Shown here: piece after piece, positions 1 through 6,100 of the stretch
Position numbering within the stretch: the first letter of the stretch is position 1
How the letters are laid out: each line of letters starts with the position of its first letter
Position numbers and translations under genes: made by a program
Notes under the pieces: model-generated
Told to the model about the DNA's origin: nothing
What the model saw: the letters and a program-made list of their open reading frames with translations, nothing else
Databases searched by the model: none
Source: JALORV01 sp035429805
Lineage (GTDB): Bacteria; Pseudomonadota; Gammaproteobacteria; Burkholderiales; Burkholderiaceae_F
Length of the DNA stretch: 9,797 nucleotides
Reading direction: 5' to 3'
Assembly (NCBI GenBank): GCA_035429805.1
Contig: DAOMFL010000109.1
Coordinates: 1 to 9,797, forward strand

Positions 1-56
1 CGCGCCGTGTGCCGCCCTGCCCGCCTGAGCCGGCCATGCGCGCCGCGGCGCCGTCG

Positions 57-1238
57 TTACACGCGCTCGAAAACGGCTGCGATGCCCTGCCCGCCGCCGA
101 TGCACATCGTCACCAGCGCGTAACGGCCGCCCACGCGCTGCAGCTCGTACAGCGCCTTGACAGTGATGATTGCGCCGGTCGCGCCGATAGGGTGTCCGAG
201 CGAGATGCCGCTGCCGTTGGGGTTGACTTTCTCCGCCGGGAAACCGAGGTCCTTCGCGACGGCGCAGGCCTGGGCCGCGAATGCCTCGTTGGCCTCGATG
301 ACATCGAGGTCCGACACCTTGAGCCCAGCCTTTTCCAGTGCCTTACGCGTCGACGGCACGGGGCCGATACCCATGATCTTCGGGTCGACGCCGGCATGTC
401 CGTAGCTCACCAGGCGCGCCAGCGGCTTGAGCCCGCGCTTCTCGGCGAGGCTGCGCTCCATCAGCACGACGGCGCCGGCGCCGTCGTTGATGCCGGAGGC
501 GTTGCCGGCGGTCACGGTGCCGTTTTCCTTCACGAACACGGGCTTCAGCTTCACCATGTCGTCCATCGACGTGCCCTCGCGGAAGTGCTCGTCGGTGTCG
601 AACACGACCGGGCCCTTCTTGCCCTTGACCTCGATCGGCAGGATCTGGCTCTTGAAGTGGCCGGCCTTGGTGGCGGCTGCCGCGCGGCGGTGGCTCTCGA
701 CCGCAAGCGCGTCCTGCTCTTCGCGCGTGATGCCCCACTGCTTGGCGACGTTCTCCGCCGTCACGCCCATGTGCACGACGTCAAACGGGTCGTTCAGCGC
801 ACCGACCATCATGTCGATCGCCTTGAAGTCGCCCATGCGCTGGCCCCAGCGCCCCGGAGGCAGGATGTACGGGGCGCGCGACATGTTCTCGGCGCCGCCG
901 CCGATCGCAATATCCGTATCACCGAGCATGATGCTCTGCGCCGCGCTGACAATGGCCTGCAGGCCGCTGCCGCACAGACGGTTGAGCGTCAGGCACGGCG
1001 TTTCCTTCGCGACGCCGCCATTGAGGGCAGCCACGCGTCCGAGGTACATGTCCTTGGGTTCGGTGTTCACGACGTGGCCGAAGACGACGTGCCCGACCTC
1101 GTTGCCCTGCACGTTGGCGCGCTTCAGCGCTTCGGCGACGACCAGTGCGCCGAGCTGGGTGGGCGGGATGTCCTTCAGGCTGCCGCCAAAGGTACCAATT
1201 GCGGTGCGCACACCGCTGACGACGACGACTTCACGCAT
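57..1238 (-). CDS. bktB: Beta-ketothiolase (acetyl-CoA acetyltransferase), BktB type
   Basis: Cytoplasmic thiolase of 393 residues, the usual length for biosynthetic thiolases. It condenses two acyl-CoAs to 3-ketoacyl-CoA (or the reverse), feeding PHB synthesis. Visible motifs: the acylated nucleophile Cys89 in NRLCGSG, Asn317 in NEAFA, catalytic His349 in GHPIGATGA, and the acid/base Cys379 in CIGGGQG. The three catalytic positions fall almost exactly where they do in the Zoogloea-type PhaA. Long stretches (the N-terminus REVVVVSGVRTAIGTFGGSL, HMGVTAENVAK, the region around 279-296) resemble Cupriavidus BktB as I remember it. BktB accepts C5 3-ketoacyl-CoA as well as C4. Resemblance supports BktB over PhaA, but substrate range cannot be read from sequence. 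The ATG at 1238 is preceded by GGGAGA at 7 bases spacing. It lies 115 bases downstream of the outer-membrane gene on the same strand. The presence of phaR upstream fits a PHB role. Confidence 0.93.
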   Translation of the reverse strand: MREVVVVSGVRTAIGTFGGSLKDIPPTQLGALVVAEALKRANVQGNEVGHVVFGHVVNTEPKDMYLGRVAALNGGVAKETPCLTLNRLCGSGLQAIVSAAQSIMLGDTDIAIGGGAENMSRAPYILPPGRWGQRMGDFKAIDMMVGALNDPFDVVHMGVTAENVAKQWGITREEQDALAVESHRRAAAATKAGHFKSQILPIEVKGKKGPVVFDTDEHFREGTSMDDMVKLKPVFVKENGTVTAGNASGINDGAGAVVLMERSLAEKRGLKPLARLVSYGHAGVDPKIMGIGPVPSTRKALEKAGLKVSDLDVIEANEAFAAQACAVAKDLGFPAEKVNPNGSGISLGHPIGATGAIITVKALYELQRVGGRYALVTMCIGGGQGIAAVFERV

Positions 1239-1353
1239 GGCGATCTCCCTTGTTATCCGTGGGTTGACGGCGCGCCGGACGGCCGCGGTTCGAACGGCGA
1301 TTCTTGCACGCCGACTGCTCCGGCGCTTGACCTGGATCGCCCCGGCTGCCGGG

Positions 1354-1962
1354 CTAGAACCGGGCGGTCAGGCCGAGCATCGCCTCGTACTGCAGGTAGG
1401 TCTCGCTGCGGAGGACGACGATGCAGCCGCCGGAGCACATGAAGCCGCCGGAGCTGTTCACCAGCGTGAAGAAGCCGCGGCCCTCGGCCCGCAGCGCGAC
1501 ATTCTTGCCGAGCGGCCAGTAGTAGCCGACACCGACGTTGAGCGACGGCTTGACCTCGCTGCCGTAGCCGGTCGCGCTCGGCGAAAACTGCGTCGCCCCG
1601 AGTCCACCGACCACGTACCAGCCGCGATCGATCGGGCCCTCGATGAACGCGGTGCCGCCCACGTGCAGGTAGCGGACGGTCAGGTCGAATGGCAGGGCGC
1701 CGCCGCCCGGTGACAGTGTCGTCGTCTGCTGGCTGTAGAAAAGCTGCAGCTCGCGCGACGGGTCGAGGTCCCACCCGAGCGCCGCCGCATAGGCCGCCGA
1801 ACTTTTGACGGAAGCGCTGGTGTTGCTGGTGACGTTGTCGACGCCGTTGGTGCCGACGTAGCCGACATAGAGAGTGACGCCGAACTGGGCCGCGGCCGGA
1901 GCCGGGAGGGCGCCGAGCAGCGCAGCCAGGGCAAGCGCCGGCAACCCAGCGCGCCGGCTCAC
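1354..1962 (-). CDS. Small outer-membrane beta-barrel protein, function unknown
   Basis: Predicted 202-residue exported protein. Residues 1-25 form a signal peptide: basic SRR, an Ala/Leu-rich core, and an APAAA end with cleavage before Gln26. The mature part alternates polar and hydrophobic residues in many short strands rich in Gly, Tyr and Phe (YVGYVG, VRYLHVGG, WYVVGGLGA, VGVGYYW, ALRAEGRGFF, YLQYEAMLGLTARF). It ends in Phe, the usual recognition residue for the BAM barrel-assembly machinery. Size suggests an eight-stranded barrel of the OmpA/OmpW/OmpX-like 'OMP_b-brl' class. Two cysteines (176 and 180, CSGGC) lie in what looks like a late loop and could form a disulfide. The start is a GTG at 1960-1962 that overlaps the upstream gene's TGA. 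I chose it because a perfect AGGAGG sits 8 bases upstream and the signal peptide begins right there. The open frame continues upstream, but that part is a shadow of the GST gene. No specific function can be assigned. Confidence 0.8.
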   Translation of the reverse strand: MSRRAGLPALALAALLGALPAPAAAQFGVTLYVGYVGTNGVDNVTSNTSASVKSSAAYAAALGWDLDPSRELQLFYSQQTTTLSPGGGALPFDLTVRYLHVGGTAFIEGPIDRGWYVVGGLGATQFSPSATGYGSEVKPSLNVGVGYYWPLGKNVALRAEGRGFFTLVNSSGGFMCSGGCIVVLRSETYLQYEAMLGLTARF

Positions 1963-2603
1963 GACCAGTGCCTCCTGAAGACCGGTGCGACCTCCGGCAG
2001 CCTGTCGACACGCTGCATCATCGCGGCGAACGAAGGATGAGCCTCCTTCAGGTAGTCGCGCATCTTCCACCAGCGCGAGAGGGTGGCGAGGTAGACGTCG
2101 CAGACGTACGGCTGCTCGCCCAGCAGGAAGCCCTTCTTCTGCGGAAAGGCCTGCGCGACGATGTCCCAGCCGAGCTTCATGCGCGCGACGGCCGCGTTCT
2201 CTACGGCCTTGCGCGCTGCCGGCGAACGCGAGGTGGTCCAGCGCGCCGGGTAGTCGGCCACGCCGACCGCCGTGTACACGGTCGATGCCGCGAACTGCAT
2301 CCAGCGCAGGCAGGTGGCTCGGTCGCGCGTCGAAGGCGCCGGCACCCAGTTGCTCGGATGGCGCTCGAGCAGCGTCCACAGCACCGCGACACTCTCGGTC
2401 AGGATCTCGCCGCCCGGGGTAATCAGCGTCGGCAACTGGCCGAGCGGGTTGACTGTCTTCAGTTCCGCGAAGAACGGCCCGGGCGGTTCGCTCCACGGCG
2501 TGGCGTCCTTCAGCTCGAACTCGAACCCGAGTGCGCCCAGCATGATCTCGACACTGGCGGCGCCGGAACGCCGGGCGGTGTAGAGCACGTATCGCGTCGT
2601 CAC
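1959..2603 (-). CDS. Glutathione S-transferase-like protein
   Basis: Soluble 214-residue protein with the two-domain GST layout. The N-terminal thioredoxin-like half (about 3-80) contains RRSGAAS with Ser13 near the position of the catalytic Ser/Cys. It also has NPLGQLPTL (52-60) with the characteristic cis-proline, and the glutathione-binding pair Glu70-Ser71 in ILTESVAV. The C-terminal helical half (about 88-210) contains LLGEQPYVCDVYLATL, which matches the folding motif where an Asp (here 169) follows a capping residue. This class conjugates glutathione or acts as a reductase or isomerase on electrophiles; the substrate cannot be told. The start is a GTG (2601-2603) overlapping the rimO TGA by four bases, with GGAG 7 bases upstream. 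The gene in turn overlaps the barrel gene by four bases, so translation of all three is probably coupled. An alternative is a structural GST homologue without catalytic activity. Confidence 0.85.
   Translation of the reverse strand: MTTRYVLYTARRSGAASVEIMLGALGFEFELKDATPWSEPPGPFFAELKTVNPLGQLPTLITPGGEILTESVAVLWTLLERHPSNWVPAPSTRDRATCLRWMQFAASTVYTAVGVADYPARWTTSRSPAARKAVENAAVARMKLGWDIVAQAFPQKKGFLLGEQPYVCDVYLATLSRWWKMRDYLKEAHPSFAAMMQRVDRLPEVAPVFRRHWS
1971..1976 (-). promoter_or_regulatory. Shine-Dalgarno site of the outer-membrane barrel gene
   Basis: AGGAGG on the minus strand, 8 bases before the GTG at 1962-1960. It lies within the last codons of the GST-like gene, so ribosomes ending that gene can restart here. 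This site decides the barrel gene's start among several open-frame options. Confidence 0.75.
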
Positions 2604-3982
2604 GCGAGCACTCCGTGCAGGTCGTGGGCGTCGGCCGACGTTATTTCGACGTCGACGAAGTCGCCAATCGCCACCTTGCGGCGGCGCGTCTTCACAAAGA
2701 CGACACCGTCGATCTCCGGCGCGTCCGCGGCGCTGCGGCCAAGCGCGACCGTAGGTCCGACCTCGTCGATCAGCACGCGCTGGCGGCTGCCGACCTTGCG
2801 CTGCAGCCGGCGCGCCGAGATCTCTTCCTGCACCTGCATGAAGCGCGCACGGCGCTCCTCGCGCACGTCGTCGGGCAGCTGCCCCGGCAGCGCGTTGGCG
2901 GCCGCGCCCTCGACCGGCGAATAGGCGAAGCAGCCGACGCGGTCGAGCTCGGCCTCGCGCAGGAAGTCGAGCAGATGCTGGAACTCGGCCTCGGTCTCGC
3001 CCGGGAATCCGGCGATGAAGGTCGAGCGGATCGTCAGCTCGGGGCAGACCGCGCGCCAGGCGCGGATGCGCTCGATGTTCTTCTCGCCAGAGGCCGGCCG
3101 CTTCATCGCTTTCAGCACGCGCGGATGCGAATGCTGGAACGGCACGTCGAGGTACGGCAGCACTTTGCCCTCGGCCATAAGCGGGATCACTTCGTCCACA
3201 TGCGGATACGGGTACACGTAATGCAGCCGGACCCAGGCATCATGCGCCTGCGCGAGCTGCGCCAGTTCGCGCACCAGCTCGGTCATCTTCGTCCTGACCG
3301 CGCGCCCGCCGACGAAGTCGAGCTTGTAACGCAGATCCACGCCGTAGGCGCTGGTGTCCTGCGAGATCACGAGGATCTCGCGCACGCCCTGCTTCAGCAG
3401 TGCCTCGGCCTCGCGCACGACCTGCCCGATGGGACGCGACACGAGGTCGCCGCGCATCGACGGGATGATGCAGAAACTGCAGCGGTGGTTGCAGCCCTCG
3501 GAAATCTTCAGGTAGGCGTAGTGCCGCGGCGTCAGCTTGATGCCGGCCGGCGGCACGAGGTCGGTGTAAGGGTCGTGCGGCTTCGGCAGGTGCCGGTGCA
3601 CGTGGTCCAGCACCTCGGTCGCCGCGTGCGGTCCGGTGACGGCGAGCACCTTCGGATGCACCTTCGCGACGAGGTTCTCGCCGTGGTCGCTGCGCGCTCC
3701 CAGGCAGCCGGTGACGATGACCTTGCCGTTTTCCGCCAGCGCCTCACCGATCGCATCGAGCGACTCCTGCACCGCGGAGTCGATGAAGCCGCAGGTGTTG
3801 ACGATGACGAGATCGGCGCCTTCGTAGGTCGGGCTGGTCGCATAGCCCTCGGCGCGCAGCTGCGTGAGGATCAGTTCGGAATCGACCAGCGCCTTCGGGC
3901 AGCCCAGAGACACGAAGCCCACCGACGGAACGGTGGGCTGGGTTGCGGCTTTCGACCGCCGCGCGGTGGTCGTGGCGGTCAT
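2600..3982 (-). CDS. rimO: Ribosomal protein S12 (aspartate) methylthiotransferase RimO
   Basis: Radical-SAM methylthiotransferase of 460 residues. RimO adds a methylthio group to the beta-carbon of a conserved aspartate in ribosomal protein S12. Domains in order: an N-terminal UPF0004 domain with three cluster-binding cysteines (Cys28 in SLGCPKALVDSE, Cys64 in NTCGFID, Cys93 in TGCLGAR). Next comes the radical-SAM domain with CNHRCSFC (Cys164, 168, 171), then a C-terminal TRAM domain (about 393-456). The sequence SLGCPKALVDSE and the following IIPSMRGDLVSRP separate RimO from the tRNA enzymes MiaB and MtaB. The ATG at 3982 gives about 20 residues of low-complexity Thr/Ala/Arg before the domain begins; the Shine-Dalgarno (AGCAGG) is weak, so a slightly later start is possible. 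It lies 13 bases after phaR and overlaps the GST-like gene by four bases. Confidence 0.96.
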   Translation of the reverse strand: MTATTTARRSKAATQPTVPSVGFVSLGCPKALVDSELILTQLRAEGYATSPTYEGADLVIVNTCGFIDSAVQESLDAIGEALAENGKVIVTGCLGARSDHGENLVAKVHPKVLAVTGPHAATEVLDHVHRHLPKPHDPYTDLVPPAGIKLTPRHYAYLKISEGCNHRCSFCIIPSMRGDLVSRPIGQVVREAEALLKQGVREILVISQDTSAYGVDLRYKLDFVGGRAVRTKMTELVRELAQLAQAHDAWVRLHYVYPYPHVDEVIPLMAEGKVLPYLDVPFQHSHPRVLKAMKRPASGEKNIERIRAWRAVCPELTIRSTFIAGFPGETEAEFQHLLDFLREAELDRVGCFAYSPVEGAAANALPGQLPDDVREERRARFMQVQEEISARRLQRKVGSRQRVLIDEVGPTVALGRSAADAPEIDGVVFVKTRRRKVAIGDFVDVEITSADAHDLHGVLA

Positions 3983-3995
3983 TGCCTGCTAAGGG

Positions 3996-4541
3996 CTACT
4001 TCTTCTCGCCCTGCCCCGGGAAGCCCGGGAAACCGGTGAACATCGAGCGCGCCTGATTCTGCATGTTCTCCTGCATCTGCACAAACAGGTTCTTCGACTG
4101 CTCGATGTAGTTCGACATCATCGACTGGATCATCGGCGACTGCATGTTGACGAACTGCGTCCACATCTCGGGGCCGATCTTGTTGGTCTCGTAGAACGCC
4201 TTGCTCTGCTCCTGCAGCTTGCCCTGGATGTCGATGAACGCCTGGATGTTCTTCTCCAGGTACGAGCCCATCATGCCCTGCATCGCATTGCCGTAGAAGC
4301 GGATCACCTGCGACAGCATCTGGGAGGTGAACATCGGCACGCCGCCCGCCTCTTCCTCCAGGATGATCTGCAGCAGGATCGGGCGCGTAAGTTCTTCACC
4401 GGTCTTCGCATCGACCACCTGGAAAGACTCGTGGTCGAGCACGAGCTGCTTGACGTCTGCGAGCGTGATGTAGGTACTGGTCTGGGTGTCGTACAGACGT
4501 CGGTTGGGATACTTCTTGATCAGCCTTACCGGTGTTGCCAT
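3996..4541 (-). CDS. phaR: Polyhydroxyalkanoate synthesis repressor PhaR
   Basis: DNA- and PHB-binding regulator of 181 residues. PhaR represses phasin (phaP) and often its own gene, and is released when it binds nascent PHB granules. The N-terminal DNA-binding domain (about 5-65) starts with the hallmark RLIKKYPNRRLYDT and continues TYITLADVKQLV. Residues about 66-165 are the helical, Met/Gln/Phe-rich granule-associated region with two related repeats, SQVIRFYGNAMQGMMGSYLE near 77-96 and a second around 128-146. The tail is Gly/Pro-rich (FPGFPGQGEKK). The ATG at 4541 is preceded by AGAGGA with a short 4-base spacing. It is the first gene of the minus-strand cluster and is divergent from the ABC importer. 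A TTGC-N6-GCAA inverted repeat in its promoter could be its own operator (inference). Family identity is clear from the N-terminal motif. Confidence 0.95.
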   Translation of the reverse strand: MATPVRLIKKYPNRRLYDTQTSTYITLADVKQLVLDHESFQVVDAKTGEELTRPILLQIILEEEAGGVPMFTSQMLSQVIRFYGNAMQGMMGSYLEKNIQAFIDIQGKLQEQSKAFYETNKIGPEMWTQFVNMQSPMIQSMMSNYIEQSKNLFVQMQENMQNQARSMFTGFPGFPGQGEKK

Positions 4542-4616
4542 GGCGTCCTCTTGTGCTCCCCGAGTTCTGCTGCGCCGTCCCGTCGTCGCGAGGGCGTCTT
4601 GTCGCTTTGTCTGGCC

Positions 4617-4644
4617 ATTCTAGCCACTTTTGCCGCACCGCAAC
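4617..4644 (-). promoter_or_regulatory. Candidate sigma-70-type promoter for phaR
   Basis: Reading the minus strand there is a TAGAAT (plus 4617-4622), one mismatch from the -10 consensus. GTTGCG/TTGCGG lies upstream at 15-16 bases spacing (plus 4638-4644). The -35 match and spacing are only fair. Transcription would start near 4610, giving a leader of about 70 bases before the phaR ATG. Confidence 0.4.
4630..4643. promoter_or_regulatory. Inverted repeat TTGC-N6-GCAA, possible PhaR operator
   Basis: Perfect 4+4 base dyad (TTGC at 4630-4633, GCAA at 4640-4643) located between and over the candidate -35 and -10 of phaR. PhaR proteins are described as binding TGC/GCA-type dyads and as autoregulating in several species. 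Position fits repression by occlusion. A dyad this short can occur by chance. Confidence 0.3.
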
Positions 4645-4674
4645 GAAGGGCGCCCGAGGGTTTGCTGCGGTGGC

Positions 4675-4688
4675 CCGGCAATCGCCGG
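4675..4688. repeat. Inverted repeat CCGGC-AATC-GCCGG in the divergent intergenic region
   Basis: Perfect 5-base arms separated by four bases, about 56 bases before the binding-protein ATG. No T-run follows on either strand, so it is not an evident terminator. It could be an operator for the importer or a chance GC-rich palindrome. Confidence 0.3.
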
Positions 4689-4732
4689 TCTGCGAAAATG
4701 CCCGGTTCACACGATATCTTCCGGCTGCACCC

Positions 4733-4738
4733 AAGGAG
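4733..4738 (+). promoter_or_regulatory. Shine-Dalgarno site of the binding-protein gene
   Basis: AAGGAG five bases before the ATG at 4744. It fixes the start there rather than at the in-frame ATG at 4630, because the signal peptide begins directly after it. Confidence 0.75.
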
Positions 4739-4743
4739 ACACG

Positions 4744-6087
4744 ATGGTCCGCTGCACCTACCGCCCTTTTCAGCTGTTCGGCCTGGCACTCGCTTTCGCG
4801 TCGAGTGCTGCATTTGCCGGCAGCGTCACCGTCATCACGTCGTTTCCGAAGGAGCTGACGTCCGCCTACAAGGCAGCGTTCGAAAAGGCCAACCCGGGCA
4901 TCACGCTGGAGATTCTTAACAAGAACACCGTCGCCGGCATCGCCTTCGTGCGCGAAACCGCGGCCGGCCAGCGGCCGGAAGTGTTCTGGGCCTCGGCGCC
5001 GGACGCGTTCGAAGTGCTGAAGCGTGACAAGCTACTGGTCGCCGCACCCGACGTCGACAACAAGGCGATCCCGGCAAAGATCGGCAGCTACCCGATCAAC
5101 GACCCGCAGGGCTACTACAAGGGCCAGGCGCTGGCGGGTTACGGAATCATGTACAACACCCGCTACCTCAAGGCCAACAAGCTGGCGGCACCGAAGGAGT
5201 GGACCGACCTGCTGGCGCCGCAGTGGTTCGGCCACGTCGCGATGACCTCGCCATCGCGCTCCGGCACGATGCACCTGACGGTTGAAACGATCCTGCAGGG
5301 CGAAGGCTGGGACAAGGGCTGGAGCCAGCTCCTGCAGATGGCGGGCAACAGCGCGCAGATCACCGAACGCAGCTTCGGCGTGCCGGATGGCATCAACAAT
5401 GGGCAGTTCGGCGCGGGGCCGGTCATCGATTTCTTCGGACTCGCCGGCAAGAACTCCGGCTTTCCGGTCGAGTTCGTCTATCCCGCGGTGACCTCGATCG
5501 TGCCGGCCAACATCGCTCTGGTGGCCGGCGGCAGGAACAGCGAGGAAGCAAAGAAATTCGTCGCCTTCACGCTGAGCCAGGCCGGACAGGAACTGCTGCT
5601 GCAGCCGGCCATCTCACGCCTGCCGGTGCTGCCGTATGCCGCGCTCGGCGGCAAGATCCCGGCCGGTTATCCGGATCCACAGGCGATCGTCAAGCGCGCG
5701 AAGGTCCACTTCAATGCCGACCTCTCGGAGGAGCGTTACTCGGTCGTCCACTCCCTGTTCGACCAGACGATCACGTTTCGCCTGAAGGAGCTGCAGGCGG
5801 CGACCCGGGCGATCCAGGCCGCCGAGTCGAAGCTCGCCGCGAGCGGCAAGCCGAATCCCCAGGCGGCCGACCTGATCCGGCAGGCACGCGATCTGGCGTA
5901 CACACCGGTCGTCACCGCATCGCTCGCATCGCAACCGGATTTCCTGAAGCTCTTTGCCTCGAACAAGAAGGAGGTGGCGGTCTCCAAGCAGATCACCGGC
6001 CTCGAGGAGAGCTGGAACCGCAAGGCGCGTGAGAACTACACGAAGGCGGCCGAGCTTGCACAGCAGGCCGCCGGCCTGATCAAGTAG
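4744..6087 (+). CDS. ABC importer periplasmic substrate-binding protein, PgtC-like
   Basis: Exported 447-residue solute-binding protein. Residues 1-25 form a signal peptide (Arg-containing start, LFGLALAFASSAAFA, cleavage before Gly26); there is no lipobox Cys. The mature N-terminus VTVITSFPKELTSAY and EVFWASAPDAFEVL fit the family-1 periplasmic binding fold. SPSRSGTMHL (169-178) and GPVIDFF (225-231) line the usual anion-binding cleft. It lacks the FbpA-type start (YNxQH) and paired C-terminal tyrosines of classical Fe(III) binders. At 447 residues it is roughly 100 longer than those. The extra C-terminal part (about 335-447) is helical and Ala/Gln-rich, beginning LFDQTITFRLKELQAATRAI. From memory, both this segment and the SRSGT region resemble PgtC of the phosphoglycerate uptake system. 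A phosphorylated or phosphonate substrate is therefore a guess worth holding beside iron. It is the first gene of the importer operon, 13 bases before the permease. Confidence 0.85.
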   Translation: MVRCTYRPFQLFGLALAFASSAAFAGSVTVITSFPKELTSAYKAAFEKANPGITLEILNKNTVAGIAFVRETAAGQRPEVFWASAPDAFEVLKRDKLLVAAPDVDNKAIPAKIGSYPINDPQGYYKGQALAGYGIMYNTRYLKANKLAAPKEWTDLLAPQWFGHVAMTSPSRSGTMHLTVETILQGEGWDKGWSQLLQMAGNSAQITERSFGVPDGINNGQFGAGPVIDFFGLAGKNSGFPVEFVYPAVTSIVPANIALVAGGRNSEEAKKFVAFTLSQAGQELLLQPAISRLPVLPYAALGGKIPAGYPDPQAIVKRAKVHFNADLSEERYSVVHSLFDQTITFRLKELQAATRAIQAAESKLAASGKPNPQAADLIRQARDLAYTPVVTASLASQPDFLKLFASNKKEVAVSKQITGLEESWNRKARENYTKAAELAQQAAGLIK

Positions 6088-6100
6088 CGCTTCCTGCCTG

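Noticed and set aside
1..56. A minus-strand ATG at 37-35 with an open frame to the window edge
   Set aside because: Only about 12 codons are visible, rich in Gly and Arg, with no Shine-Dalgarno. There is not enough to call a gene downstream of bktB.
1341..1353. CCCGG-CTG-CCGGG hairpin just after the barrel gene stop, as a terminator
   Set aside because: The stem is only five bases with a three-base loop and no T-run on the minus strand; short GC palindromes are common in this composition. It is too weak to claim a transcription end before bktB.
9..1442. Plus-strand open frame of 477 codons over the bktB gene
   Set aside because: It is antisense to a thiolase with all catalytic residues intact, and its composition (His, Asp, Val, Arg) is typical of a GC-bias shadow.
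427..1713. Plus-strand open frame of 428 codons spanning bktB, the gap and part of the barrel gene
   Set aside because: It crosses two real minus-strand genes. The Ser/Pro/Thr/Arg-rich product shows no domain.
1354..2496. Longer 380-codon version of the outer-membrane protein
   Set aside because: The first 178 codons overlap the GST gene off-frame and are Arg/Ala-rich. The signal peptide and a perfect AGGAGG place the start at the GTG at 1962.
2615..4039. Plus-strand open frame of 474 codons over rimO
   Set aside because: It is antisense to a fully recognisable rimO, has no motifs of its own and no ribosome site.
4690..4718. CTGCGA-N17-GATATC as a promoter for the importer operon
   Set aside because: Only three of six bases match at each element. 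No better pair was found in the 202-base divergent region, so the importer promoter is left unassigned.
4630..4743. 38-residue upstream extension of the binding protein from an ATG at 4630
   Set aside because: It would bury the signal peptide inside the protein and has no Shine-Dalgarno, whereas AAGGAG precedes the ATG at 4744. It would also lie over the phaR promoter.
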